Assembly: GCA_001302245.1 (NCBI GenBank)
Contig: LGYU01000027.1
Location: forward strand, 38,276 to 102,275
Direction of reading: 5' to 3'
Source: Chitinophagaceae bacterium PMP191F
Lineage (GTDB): Bacteria; Bacteroidota; Bacteroidia; Chitinophagales; Chitinophagaceae
Length of the DNA: 64,000 nt
The translations under genes were made by a program, and so were the position numbers. The notes under the pieces were generated by a model. The model was not told where the DNA came from. It saw only the letters and a program-made list of their open reading frames with translations, and did no database searches. Positions 34,032 to 44,700 of the stretch are shown piece by piece. Position 1 is the first letter of the stretch, and each line of letters begins with the position of its first letter.

Positions 34032-34147
34032 ATTGTATACTGAATCTTTTACGTTAACACTACCGGTATTTTGGCGGGTATATGCTGACATATATAATTG
34101 TCGGAAAATGCCTGTTAAATATGTTCCGGTAATTAAATTATCAGGAA

Positions 34148-34522
34148 ATGAAACCAGTTATCACTCATACAGATTACCATACTTTAAAATCATTGGTCAC
34201 CAATTATCCTTCCCATCTTATATCAAAAGAGGCTACCTTATTGGTAGAGGAACTTGGTAAAGCAGATGTGGTAGATGACCAGCAGATAGACCAGGAAGTG
34301 ATCAGGATAAATTCTTATTTCGAAGCAGTAGATGCCGGAACAGGAAAAATACTGAAATTCACGCTTACCTTACCGGCGCTGGCAAATGTAAAGGAGCAGA
34401 AAATCTCTGTTTTTTCTCCATTGGGTATTGCCTTAATAGGTTTCAGAAAAGGAATGTCTGTACAATGGACATTGCCGGGAGGATTGAAAACCATTGAAAT
34501 ATTGAAAGTTGTCAACAACTGA
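34148..34522 (+). CDS. GreA/GreB C-terminal domain (Rnk-like) protein
   Basis: A 124-residue protein resembling regulator-of-nucleoside-diphosphate-kinase (Rnk) and the C-terminal domain of Gre elongation factors. The FKBP-like end is clear: LTLPALANVKEQKISVFSPL, GIALIGFRKGMSVQWTLPGG and LKTIEILKV. The N-terminal 60 residues form a short helical arm without the acidic coiled-coil tip of GreA. It probably binds RNA polymerase. It lies 77 bp upstream of the FMN-enzyme gene. Confidence 0.85.
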   Translation: MKPVITHTDYHTLKSLVTNYPSHLISKEATLLVEELGKADVVDDQQIDQEVIRINSYFEAVDAGTGKILKFTLTLPALANVKEQKISVFSPLGIALIGFRKGMSVQWTLPGGLKTIEILKVVNN

Positions 34523-34599
34523 TATAACCAGAAAAGTAAACGCAGCTACCTGCAACTACAGGCAGACTGATAGCTGCACCAATTAAAAACGTACCAGGT

Positions 34600-36210
34600 A
34601 TGCGTCAGACCTTTATAGCAGTTTCTACAACAGCGATAATAATGATCTTATTACTTGCAGTATATCTTAATCCCAATTGGTTTGTGGTATTGGGTATAGT
34701 GGCAACACTGACAGGATTGGGATATTATGATATGTTTCAGAAGAAACATTCTATCATGAGAATTTATCCTGTTTTTGGCAGGTTGCGTTTTCTGATGGAA
34801 GAGCTGCGACCGAAGATCTATCAGTATTTCATTGAATCTGATATTGATGGCAGACCCATCAACAGAATAGACCGTTCTACCATTTATCAACGGGCAAAAC
34901 AGGAGAATGATACCATGCCTTTTGGCACCCAACTGGATGTTTATTCGGAAGGATACGAATGGATGTGTCATTCCATTGCCCCCAAAGATTTCAAACTACT
35001 GGATCATAATCCGCGGGTGATGATAGGAAATAAAGACTGCACGCAACCTTATTCCTGTAGTATTTACAACATTTCGGCCATGAGCTATGGAGCGCTTAGT
35101 TCCAATGCTGTTGAAGCAATGAATGCAGGTGCTAAGATTGGAGGGTTTGCGCATAATACGGGTGAAGGTGGTTTAAGTCCGCATCATTTAAAACATGGCG
35201 GGGATGTTATATGGCAGATCGGTACCGGTTATTTTGGTTGCCGTACTGCTGATGGCAATTTCAGCGATGAGCTATTCCGGGAAAAGGCACAGATACCGCA
35301 GGTAAAGATGATTGAAGTTAAAATATCACAGGGCGCCAAACCGGGTCATGGCGGTATTCTGCCTGCTTCCAAAAACACACCTGAAATTGCCGCCATAAGA
35401 AATATAGAACCCAATACACTGGTGGCGTCTCCGCCTTTTCATAAAGCGTTCAGTACACCCAGGGAGCTTATATTGTTCATTCAGCGACTACGCAATTTGT
35501 CCGGCGGTAAACCGGTAGGTTTTAAACTGTGTATCGGGCACAAAAGCGAATTCATTGCTATTTGTAAAGCCATGATAGAACTGGATATGTACCCGGATTT
35601 TATTACGGTAGATGGTGCTGAAGGTGGTACAGGTGCAGCGCCGCAGGAGTTTTCCAATTATGTGGGCGCACCTTTGCTGGATGGGCTGGATTTTGTACAT
35701 AATATTCTCAATGGCCTGGATATCCGGAGGCATATTAAATTACTGGCCTCCGGTAAAATAACAAGTGGTTTCCATATTATCAGGGCCATGGCGCTGGGAG
35801 CTGATGCCTGCTATTCTGCAAGAGCTATGATGATGGCAGTGGGTTGTATCCAGGCATTGTTGTGTAATACCAATAAGTGCCCGGTAGGAGTGGCAACGCA
35901 GAATCCTAAACTGACAGTAGGACTTGTGGTGGAAGATAAAAAGACCCGGGTGGCCAACTTCCATAGAAATACCGTGGAAAGCGTGGTAGAGTTATTGGGT
36001 GCATCAGGTCTGGAAAGAAAAGAGAACATTACCCGTTCACATATTTACAGGCGTATCTCATTTCAATCGATGCTTACCTACCAGGAAATTTTCCCCTCCT
36101 ACAAAACAGGGTCTTTCCTGCAGGAAATTCCGGAGCGTTATAAATCAGATTTTAACCACGCCACCCCTGACCATTGGGGACATTCCAATATCGGAAGCTG
36201 GAGTAGCTAG
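34600..36210 (+). CDS. Membrane-anchored FMN-binding glutamate-synthase-like protein
   Basis: A 536-residue protein with two N-terminal hydrophobic segments (about 5-45) followed by the alpha/beta-barrel FMN domain of glutamate synthase large subunit. Signature blocks are SAMSYGALSSNAVEAMNAGA, GEGGLSPHH, KPGHGGILPASKNTPEIAAI, DGAEGGTGAAPQEFSN and CNTNKCPVGVATQNP (the cysteine region). The glutaminase domain is absent, so it is not a complete glutamate synthase. The barrel end faces the cytoplasm if the helices are a hairpin. Physiological reaction unknown. Confidence 0.9.
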   Translation: MRQTFIAVSTTAIIMILLLAVYLNPNWFVVLGIVATLTGLGYYDMFQKKHSIMRIYPVFGRLRFLMEELRPKIYQYFIESDIDGRPINRIDRSTIYQRAKQENDTMPFGTQLDVYSEGYEWMCHSIAPKDFKLLDHNPRVMIGNKDCTQPYSCSIYNISAMSYGALSSNAVEAMNAGAKIGGFAHNTGEGGLSPHHLKHGGDVIWQIGTGYFGCRTADGNFSDELFREKAQIPQVKMIEVKISQGAKPGHGGILPASKNTPEIAAIRNIEPNTLVASPPFHKAFSTPRELILFIQRLRNLSGGKPVGFKLCIGHKSEFIAICKAMIELDMYPDFITVDGAEGGTGAAPQEFSNYVGAPLLDGLDFVHNILNGLDIRRHIKLLASGKITSGFHIIRAMALGADACYSARAMMMAVGCIQALLCNTNKCPVGVATQNPKLTVGLVVEDKKTRVANFHRNTVESVVELLGASGLERKENITRSHIYRRISFQSMLTYQEIFPSYKTGSFLQEIPERYKSDFNHATPDHWGHSNIGSWSS

Positions 36211-36386
36211 GATATAGTTCTGCTGATACGAATAACATAAATGCGGTATAATCTTTACGGGTAAATTCAGTACAGGCTTAGCCGGTCAGGATAAGTCAAT
36301 GTGATGGTATTGTTATTGATAGAGCAAATGATCCTGATTTTCTTTATCTTTTACATTATTGAGCATAAAAGCTAAACCGTTACTAT

Positions 36387-37502
36387 ATGAGCGACGTGAA
36401 ATTACCGGTAATGCCCGCATATATAAAAGTGGCAATGGTGCTGATAAGTATATTCATTATTGGTCACCTGGCTATTCACGGAAAAGAGCTACTGGCCCCC
36501 TTGATCATTGCTATGTTATTCGCCATACTGGTTTTGCCTGTGGCTGTTTTTTTTGAGAAAAGGCTGCGATTTTCAAGAAGCGCAGCCACTTTTGTAGCAT
36601 TGTTTATCCTCATCGGCGGCTCGTTCCTGTTGTTGTTCCTGCTGGGATCGCAGCTTTCAAAACTGGGGCAGGACTGGCCGCTGTTTAAAGACCAGCTTTC
36701 TCATTCATTTGAAAATGCGCGCCAATGGTTCAGCAAGAAATTTCATATGAATGCTGATGCACAGATGAGCTATGTACAGGATGCTACTTCAAAGATCATC
36801 TCTTCTTCCACCGTGGTATTGGGAACTACCGTAATGTCGCTATCGTCGTTACTGATTTTCCTGGTGTTTATTATGATCTACACCTTCTTCCTGCTGTTTT
36901 ACAGAAGAAGGATCGTGAAATTCCTGGTTACTGTATTCAGAGACGAACACGAACCGCTGGTATATGAGATACTTGAAAAAGTGCAGTATATCATCCGCAA
37001 GTACATTTCCGGTTTACTGCTGGAAATGGGTATTGTAGCACTGGCCTGCTGTATTGCTTTTCTGGCATTGGGTATCAAGTACGCGGTTTTACTGGGGTTG
37101 ATCGTAGGCATATTTAATATCATTCCCTACCTGGGTGTATTTTCTGCTTTATTACTAAGCTGTTTTATTACTATTGCAACAGGTGCTTCGCTGGCAGTGG
37201 TAGGAGCCGTTGCCGGCATTATTATCGGTGTACATATTATTGATGCCAATTTCCTGTTGCCTGTTATAGTAGGTTCAAAAGTGCGTATCAATGCATTGGC
37301 AACCATCATTGGTGTGATCATTGGTGAAATGATGTGGGGCATTTCAGGAATGTTCCTTTCCCTGCCTGTTATTGCTATACTGAAAATTATCTGCGACAGG
37401 GTAGAAGGATTGCAACCGTGGGGATTATTGCTGGGTGATGAAGTAGATAGCAAAAAAACGCTTGTGCCAGTACCTGAAAAAAGTGAAGAGGGTAAAATCT
37501 GA
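36387..37502 (+). CDS. AI-2E family transporter (PerM-like)
   Basis: A 371-residue inner-membrane protein with about eight transmembrane helices, a central soluble segment (RQWFSKKFHMNADAQMSYVQ), and the conserved C-terminal blocks GIFNIIPYLGVFSALL and DANFLLPVIVGSKVRINALA. The family includes E. coli TqsA (AI-2 export) and sodium/proton antiporters, so the substrate cannot be stated. It converges with the GNAT gene with six bases between the stops. Confidence 0.9.
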   Translation: MSDVKLPVMPAYIKVAMVLISIFIIGHLAIHGKELLAPLIIAMLFAILVLPVAVFFEKRLRFSRSAATFVALFILIGGSFLLLFLLGSQLSKLGQDWPLFKDQLSHSFENARQWFSKKFHMNADAQMSYVQDATSKIISSSTVVLGTTVMSLSSLLIFLVFIMIYTFFLLFYRRRIVKFLVTVFRDEHEPLVYEILEKVQYIIRKYISGLLLEMGIVALACCIAFLALGIKYAVLLGLIVGIFNIIPYLGVFSALLLSCFITIATGASLAVVGAVAGIIIGVHIIDANFLLPVIVGSKVRINALATIIGVIIGEMMWGISGMFLSLPVIAILKIICDRVEGLQPWGLLLGDEVDSKKTLVPVPEKSEEGKI

Positions 37503-37508
37503 TCTTTA

Positions 37509-38051
37509 CTAACTATTCAGAGAGTCGTTTTTTCCAATCTTTTTATAATACAATATTGTGTCTGTCAGGCCACCCAAAGGTTTGAAGGCATAATCCGGGA
37601 TAATGCCTGCTTTGGTGTATCCATGCCGTTCATAAAACCCGGCGGCACCTTCATCTGCAGCGGTGTCAAGATTCAGTAGTGTACGGCCTTGTTCTACTGC
37701 AATATTTTCTGCTGCCTGGAGCAATGCGCTGGCAATGCCTTTGCCACGGTAATTGACATGTGTCATCATTTTGGCTATTTCTGCACGGTGTGGCTGATTG
37801 GGCGGACAGTCGAGTAATAAGGTAACTGTACCTGCCAGCACATCGCCGTCATAACAGCCTAGTACAACTCTTTCTCCACGGTCAGCTGCAGCCAATGATG
37901 TTTTCCAGAAAGCAGTTGCCTTTTCAGATGTCAGCGGATGCATAAAACTGACTGAACCACCATTAGCCACAATATGGATGAGCAATTCAGACAGATCTGC
38001 AATGACGCTGGCATCGCTGGTAAGCCGGGTGATCCTGTATGCAGGAACCAT
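37509..38051 (-). CDS. GNAT family N-acetyltransferase
   Basis: A 180-residue acetyl-CoA-dependent acyltransferase. The acetyl-CoA motif is MMTHVNYRGKGIASALLQAA (R-G-K-G-I-A), and the later motif LLNLDTAADEGAAGFYERHGYTKAG is typical. ATG at 38051 (MVPAYRITRL) is preferred; the extension to 38108 is not conserved-looking. Substrate unknown. Confidence 0.9.
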   Translation of the reverse strand: MVPAYRITRLTSDASVIADLSELLIHIVANGGSVSFMHPLTSEKATAFWKTSLAAADRGERVVLGCYDGDVLAGTVTLLLDCPPNQPHRAEIAKMMTHVNYRGKGIASALLQAAENIAVEQGRTLLNLDTAADEGAAGFYERHGYTKAGIIPDYAFKPLGGLTDTILYYKKIGKNDSLNS

Positions 38052-38218
38052 AATTGATGTATTTGTTAGTTGCAGGGATACTCTGTTGTAAGTGCAGGTA
38101 TGTACCATCCGGGCTATAGCGAATTGCTGGCCAGATAAGGTGCTTACAAAAAGTATCAGCTACTTAAAAATACTAAAACCAGAGAGAAAGGTAAAGGGGT
38201 AAGAATAATACTGAATCA

Positions 38219-38521
38219 TCAGCGGCCGGAAGCGAAATGGGAAGACTGGGCAGCATTGGGATGAAAAGAAAAATTGTCTTTAATAAAGTATTCTGCCAGC
38301 CTTTTAGCCATGTCTTTAAATGTTTCCGGAAACCGGATAGATAGCTGTGTTTCTTCCAGCCATTTCCTTTCCTGTTTTTTTGCAAACAGGATATATGTGT
38401 CAACATCAACGATCAGGGTCAAAGGAAGTACCAGGATGATATCATGAATCGCATTGAAATTGAAAATGATCTCAGACAACACCCTTTGCCCCTGATGTAT
38501 AAAGTAAAAGGAGTTCTTCAT
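38219..38521 (-). CDS. Hypothetical protein
   Basis: A 100-residue protein beginning MKNSFYFIHQGQRVLSEIIF, with a hydrophobic stretch IHDIILVLPLTLIVDVDTYI and a basic C-terminal half. I recognise no family. The first part could be an anti-parallel beta sheet or a single weak membrane segment. Confidence that it is real comes from its isolation on the strand and length alone. Confidence 0.45.
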   Translation of the reverse strand: MKNSFYFIHQGQRVLSEIIFNFNAIHDIILVLPLTLIVDVDTYILFAKKQERKWLEETQLSIRFPETFKDMAKRLAEYFIKDNFSFHPNAAQSSHFASGR

Positions 38522-38893
38522 GTTAATGATTAATAGTGTTATATGCCAGAAAACAACAATAATGCCATTTACTGTATTGCTATGCTAACCAATTGATTTA
38601 GTGTATGGTACTAATCCATACCGCTCAGGTTTGCAGTGTTTTATAATGCAGGATCAAAATAGGTTAAAGTATGGTGTAAAGTTTATAACAACGTTGTCTC
38701 TGAGCATTAGCACTTCAGATATGGAAGTTGCCATGAAAATATAAAACGCAATAAACAGACGCGTATAAATGATCTGAAGTTGTGGTAATCACAATTTTTA
38801 AAATATTAACAGTGTATTCCGGAATGCTATATGTGATGTAGTGTTGAATAAAAATACCGTGTTTGTATATACGAAATGAATATTTATGGCAAT
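38522..38893. other. Intergenic region without a gene
   Basis: AT-rich DNA between the hypothetical gene and the tyrS terminator. No convincing frame, tRNA or strong hairpin was found. Confidence 0.5.
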
Positions 38894-38929
38894 AAAAAAG
38901 TGCAGCGAAACATTTCGCTGCACTTTTTA
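38894..38929 (-). terminator. Terminator of tyrS
   Basis: AAAAAGTGCAGCGAAA (38895-38910) pairs perfectly with TTTCGCTGCACTTTTT (38913-38928), a 16-bp stem with T-runs on both strands. It lies about 30 bp downstream of the tyrS stop and can act in both directions. Confidence 0.9.
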
Positions 38930-38958
38930 TATAAATATAAATAGAGACTGTAAAGTGG

Positions 38959-40236
38959 TTATACGGCTTTTACCAGGTAGTAGTTCTTTTTGCCTTTCTG
39001 TACCAGCAGGTACTTACCGTGTAACAGTAATGAACCGTCGATATTGAATTGAAGATTGTCAATCTTGTTGCGGTTCACACTTACTCCACCCCCCTGCACC
39101 ATTTTACGTGCTTCACCTTTACTGGGGAAAACGCCGGTTTCGGCCAGGAAGCTCACAATGTCTGTACCTGCATTGATCTTGTCCAGCGCATAATCAAATT
39201 TGATCACACCGTCCATACCTTCCAGGTCATCTATGCTCAGCGATTCAGCAGGGGCGCTCTGGTTAGCAAACAGCTTTTCAGTGGTTTCAACTGCTTTGCG
39301 GTATTCTTCTTCTCCGTGAACAAAAGTAGTCAACTCTTTTGCCAGTGTTCGCTGTAACTCACGTGCGGCAGGGTTCTGCCGGTGTGTTTCAACCAGGTTC
39401 TCAATGGTATCTTTGGTAAGAAAAGTGAATATTTTGATCCATTTTTCAGCATCAGCATCACTGGCCTGTAACCAGAACTGGTAAAACTGGTAAGGTGTGG
39501 TTCTGGCAGCATCCAGCCATACGTTCCCTTTTTCTGTTTTGCCAAATTTACCGCCATCTGCTTTGGTGATCAGCGGGCACGTAAAAGCAAAAGCCTCTCC
39601 ACCCGCCTTGCGACGGATCAGTTCGGTACCGGTTGTAATATTGCCCCACTGGTCGCTGCCGCCCATCTGCATTTTGCAGTTCTTATGCTGGTACAGCCAG
39701 TAAAAGTCATATCCCTGCATCAACTGGTAAGCAAATTCAGTATAGCTGATACCGGTTTCACCCTCAATACGTTTTCTGACACTGTCTTTGGCCATCATGT
39801 AGTTGACCGTAATGTGCTTGCCGGTATCGCGCAGAAAACTGATAAAGGAGATATCCTTGAACCAGTCGTAGTTATTGGCCATTTCAGCCGCATTGGGTTT
39901 GGATGGATCAAAATCCAGGAAACGGGCAAGCTGGCTGCCGATGCCGTCAACGTTTTTCTGTAACTGATCTTCACTCAGCAGGTTCCTTTCTTCACTTCTG
40001 CCGGAAGGATCACCAATCATACCGGTGGCGCCACCTACCAGTGCAATGGGTTTATGTCCTGCTTTTTGCAGGTGTACCAGCAACAGAATAGGCACCAGGC
40101 TGCCTATGTGCAGACTGTCGGCCGTGGGGTCGAAGCCGATATAGGCCGTGGTCATTTCCTTTTGTAATTGTTCAGCGGTTCCGGGCATGATATCCTGTAG
40201 CATCCCTCTCCAGCGTAGTTCCTCAACCAGTGTCAT
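38959..40236 (-). CDS. tyrS: Tyrosyl-tRNA synthetase
   Basis: Class I aminoacyl-tRNA synthetase of 425 residues that charges tRNA-Tyr. The HIGH-type motif is LHIGS (42-46), the KMSKS-type motif is KFGKT (230-234), and the tyrosine pocket block [17 protein letters not shown] with GGSDQWGNI is intact. A C-terminal S4 RNA-binding domain is present ([19 protein letters not shown]). Length is normal. It is transcribed alone and ends at a strong terminator. Confidence 0.97.
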   Translation of the reverse strand: MTLVEELRWRGMLQDIMPGTAEQLQKEMTTAYIGFDPTADSLHIGSLVPILLLVHLQKAGHKPIALVGGATGMIGDPSGRSEERNLLSEDQLQKNVDGIGSQLARFLDFDPSKPNAAEMANNYDWFKDISFISFLRDTGKHITVNYMMAKDSVRKRIEGETGISYTEFAYQLMQGYDFYWLYQHKNCKMQMGGSDQWGNITTGTELIRRKAGGEAFAFTCPLITKADGGKFGKTEKGNVWLDAARTTPYQFYQFWLQASDADAEKWIKIFTFLTKDTIENLVETHRQNPAARELQRTLAKELTTFVHGEEEYRKAVETTEKLFANQSAPAESLSIDDLEGMDGVIKFDYALDKINAGTDIVSFLAETGVFPSKGEARKMVQGGGVSVNRNKIDNLQFNIDGSLLLHGKYLLVQKGKKNYYLVKAV

Positions 40237-40371
40237 ACAAATAGCTTTAAACGGTCAGTCCATAAGAGAAAACACCCAAAAACGTCAAAAAATCGACTTT
40301 TTTTCATTGTTTGTTAACCGTCGTAATGTGTAATTAATCTATGTAATCTCTTGGGTAATCAATGAATTGTG

Positions 40372-40379
40372 CAAATGTA
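40372..40379 (-). promoter_or_regulatory. -7 box of tyrS
   Basis: On the minus strand TACATTTG matches TAnnTTTG exactly, about 136 bp upstream of the tyrS ATG, in the 327-bp gap between tyrS and the divergent PorV-like gene. No TTG is found at the expected distance. Confidence 0.35.
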
Positions 40380-40563
40380 AGGATTCATGCAGGTTTCCGG
40401 GCCAGATGCAATATTTTCGCCTTAAAATCGTTTGGCAATATTTGTGTCTGTTGCATAGAAGTGGTTCATTTTCAAAGCAGGAAAACAGTTTATCCACCAT
40501 GCAGCCAATATCCGAATGAAATAGTCCTAATAAATGAAATTGCTTATTCCGAAAATTGGATCG

Positions 40564-41670
40564 ATGAAAAGACTCCTTCTCTGCACAATGATAACCGGAG
40601 GTGTGTTGTGGCAGCATTCAGCTTTTGCGCAATTCCGTAAGTATTCCAATGAATTTCTGAATATAGGAGCCGGAGCCCGTGGTCTGTCTATGGGTAGTGC
40701 ACAGGTAGCCACCGTTAATGATGGTACTGCCGGCTACTGGAACCCTGCAGGCCTGGTAAATGTGAAGGATGAACCGCAGGTAAACCTGATGCACGCTGAA
40801 TATTTCGCCGGTATCGGTAAATACGATTACGCCAGTCTGGCCATACCGCTAAAAGATAATAAACGGGTGCTGGGGCTGTCATTACTCCGGTTTGCAGTAG
40901 ACGATATTCCCAATACCATCTTTCTTATCGAATCTGACGGAACGATCAACTACAATAACATCACTAACTTCTCTGCTGCCGATTACGCCTTCCTCATCTC
41001 TCTTGCTCAAAAAGTTAAAGTAAAAAATAGCGATATCAATTTTGGCGGTAATGTTAAGATCATTCACCGCAAGGCTGGTGATTTTGCAACAGGCTGGGGA
41101 TTTGGCTTTGACCTGGGTGCCCAGTACAAAGGCAAGAACTTCCAGTTAGGCGTAGCTGTAAGAGATGTGACCACCACTTTCAACGCATGGTCGTTCAATC
41201 TGAACGAAAAACAGCGTGAAGTATACTTCCTGACCGGCAACGAGATCCCGGTAAAATCAACCGAACTGACCGCACCCAGGGTGATACTGGGTGGTGCCTA
41301 TACTTTTAAGATCAGCCGTAACCTGAACCTGCTGGCCGAAGCCAATGTGGACCTTACTTTTGATGGTAAACGCAATACCGTATGGGCTTCTGATGTAGTA
41401 AGTGTAGATCCTAAGCTGGGACTGGAAGCGGGCTGGAAAAATGTATTCTTTGTAAGGGCTGGTATCAATAATTTCCAGAAAGCGCTGGATGATAATGATA
41501 CTACCAATACCAAAAAGATATGGATCTATCAGCCATCAGTAGGAGCGGGCTTCCATATTTCCAATGTGCAGATCGATTATGCATTCACCAACCTGGCCAA
41601 TCAATCGAACCCGTTATACACACACGTGTTTTCGTTGAAAGTTGATATGAAGAAGAAAAAGAAAAAATAA
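40564..41670 (+). CDS. PorV/PorQ family outer-membrane protein
   Basis: A 368-residue outer-membrane beta-barrel. A signal peptide (RLLLCTMITGGVLWQHSAFA) is followed by the family opening FLNIGAGARGLSMGSAQVAT and DGTAGYWNPAGL. PorV shuttles type IX cargo from the translocon to the attachment complex, and PorQ is a relative; the sequence alone does not decide which. The stop is 36 bp before the giant C25 peptidase, with which it is probably co-transcribed. The C terminus is a run of lysines. Confidence 0.9.
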   Translation: MKRLLLCTMITGGVLWQHSAFAQFRKYSNEFLNIGAGARGLSMGSAQVATVNDGTAGYWNPAGLVNVKDEPQVNLMHAEYFAGIGKYDYASLAIPLKDNKRVLGLSLLRFAVDDIPNTIFLIESDGTINYNNITNFSAADYAFLISLAQKVKVKNSDINFGGNVKIIHRKAGDFATGWGFGFDLGAQYKGKNFQLGVAVRDVTTTFNAWSFNLNEKQREVYFLTGNEIPVKSTELTAPRVILGGAYTFKISRNLNLLAEANVDLTFDGKRNTVWASDVVSVDPKLGLEAGWKNVFFVRAGINNFQKALDDNDTTNTKKIWIYQPSVGAGFHISNVQIDYAFTNLANQSNPLYTHVFSLKVDMKKKKKK

Positions 41671-41706
41671 TCCGTAATCCCGTAGAGAACTTTGAAACGT
41701 TATTAT

Positions 41707-44700
41707 ATGAAGAAAATTTTTACGCTGTTGCTGATACTGTCTGGCCTTACCGGCTTTGGACAACAGTATTACAATGAGTGGGTGAAGTTCGGTCAGACCT
41801 ATTATAAATTTAAAGTAGGACGTACCGGTTTATACCGCATCAGCAAATCTGTACTGGCATCGGCAAACATTGCCAATACACCGGTGCAGAACCTGGAACT
41901 GTGGCGCAATGGCCAGCGGGTTCCTTTTTATCCCTCGGTACCAACAGGTATATTGCCTGATGGTGGGTACATTGAGTTCTGGGGACAGATGAATGACGGT
42001 AAACCGGATGCTCCCTTGTATCGCGATCCTGCTTACCAGCATACCGATAAAGTGAGCATTATATCTGATACAGCACAGTACTTTCTGAGTGTAAATACCA
42101 ACCAGTCTGGTTTTCTGATCAATGATATCACCAATAACCCCGGCGGAAGTTCCCTGACCCCGGAGCCTTACTTCATGTATACACTGGGTAATTATTACAA
42201 AGCAAAACTGAACCAGGGTTTTGCATCGGTAGTGGGTGAGTACATTTATTCTTCTTCTTACGACAAAGGTGAATTTTATTCTACAGCAGATATAAAACCT
42301 TCAGGACCGGTTACTACAACAATCAATAGTCTTTTCCCGTATAGCGGAGGTCCGGCTGCTACTATGGCATTTGGCGCGTGTGGCAATGCATTGAATGAAA
42401 GAAATATCCGGGTAACTGTGGATGGAGCAGTAGTGAAAGATACGGTAATGAACTATTTCAATGATCTGAAAACCGGGGTTGTGCTCTCGGGTTTATCATC
42501 CTCGGGTACTGTAAATGTTACATTCCAGAATAATTCTGCCGTTTCTACTGACAGGATGGTGGTGTCTTATTTTGAGATCAACTATGCGCGCCAGTTCAAC
42601 TTTGCCAATCAATCAAATTTTGAATTTACACTGCCTGCAAAACCTGCAGGCTACCTGTTAAATATTACCAATTTCAATTACGGATCTGTTGCTCCTGTAT
42701 TGTATGATCTTAATAACGGGGAAAGATATGTTGGAGACATTTCTACTCCCGGCACTGTAAAGTTTGCGTTGCCTGGCTCTTCGGCCATCCGTAAACTGGT
42801 ACTGGTAAGTGAAGATGCTTCGAATATTATTGCAGTAAGCGACCTGGCCACAAAGAATTTTGTGAATTACGCAAATGCAGCCAATCACGGAGATTATATC
42901 ATTATCTCTCACCCTATCCTGTATACAGGTTCTTCGGGCAATAACCCGGTTGAAGATTACAAAACCTATCGGCAGTCTTCGCAAGGTGGTAGCCACAAAG
43001 TGGTCATTGTAGATGTGAATGAGTTGATTGACCAGTTTGGCTATGGCATTAAAAAGGACCCGATTGCTATTAAAAACTTTTTGCGCTATGCACGCGCCAG
43101 TTTTACCATACAACCCAAGTTCGTGTTCCTGATGGGCAGAGGTATGACTTATTATGACTATCATAATAATGAAGCTATGCCGCTGGTAGACAGGCTGAAC
43201 CTGGTTCCTACATTTGGTTATCCCGGCTCAGACAACATGTTGAGTTCTGTGGATGGTGCCAATCCTATTGCTGTAACGCCCATCGGTCGTCTGTCAGTAG
43301 TAGATGGAAAGGAAATAGAAGTGTACCTGGATAAAATGAAGCAGTATGAAAATGTGCAGCAGACTTCGCCAGCTACTTTAGCTGCACGCGAGTGGATGAA
43401 AAACGTAGCGCATGTAACAGGTTCCAGTGATATTTACCTGGGAACTGTGTTGTGTAATTACATGAACGTGTACAAACAGATCATAGAAGATACAGCCTTT
43501 GGCGGAAAAGTGTCGATGTTCTGTAAAACATCTACCAACCCGGTTGAAATGATGAATGCGGAACGCCTGGCCGGACTTTTTAATGAGGGCATCAGTTTCC
43601 TTACCTATTTTGGTCACTCTTCTTCTACTACGCTTGAATTTGATATTGATAAACCGGAAACCTATGCCAACGAAGGGAAGTATCCTGTATTCTTTGTAAA
43701 CGGATGTAATGCAGGTAACTTCTTTACCTATTATGCACAACGATTTTCGGTTAATGAAACACTGTCAGAAAAATTTGTACTGGCACCCAAACACGGTACC
43801 ATTGCATTTGTTGCCAGTACCCACTTTGGTATAGTGAACTACCTGAACGTTTACCTGAATAATCTTTATTATGAAATAGGACAGGTAGATTATGGTAAAA
43901 CGCTGGGTGAGATATGCCGCGATGCTTTGACGAGACTGATCAATGTAGCTGGTATCAGTGATTATTATGCCCGTTCTCATGCTGAGGAGATCACCTTACA
44001 CGGCGACCCGGCTTTGTATCTTAACGGGCAACCCAAGCCTGATTTTGTAATAGAACCATCTTCCATTAAAATATCGCCCACCTTTATTTCAGTAGCAGAA
44101 AATGATTTTAAAGTAAAGATCCGCATGGCGAATATTGGCAGGGCTATCAGCGATTCAGTATTACTGGAAGTAAGACGCCAGTATCCTGATGGAACCGTGG
44201 GGATTATTTATCGTCATAAAGTGAAAGGGATCCGCAATGCCGATTCTATTACATTATCGGTACCTGTTGTTCCTTTACGTGATAAGGGACTGAATAAGAT
44301 CACTGTTACGATTGATGCAGATATGGCCATTGATGAAATGTCTGAAAGCAATAACACTGCTACTCAGGAATTCTATATTTATGAGGATGAGGCAAAACCT
44401 GCATATCCTTATGAATATGCTATCATTACTGATCCGATGCAGAAACTGTATGCTTCTACGGCCAACCCGCTCAGCACTTCCAGAAGCTATATTATGGAAA
44501 TGGATACCACTACGGCATTCAATTCTCCGCTGAAGGTGAGCAAAACGATCACTTCAACAGGCGGTGTGCTGGAATTTACGCCAGGTGTTGTATACCAGGA
44601 TAGTGTAGTGTATTACTGGAGGGTAGCTACGGTGCCAACTTCAGGACCTGACTACCAATGGAATGTTTCATCATTCACTTATATTCCCAATACAGAAGGT

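Noticed and set aside
38173..38409. A 78-codon minus-strand ORF overlapping the 100-residue hypothetical gene
   Set aside because: The overlapping frame at 38219-38521 has the better start and composition, and both cannot be real.
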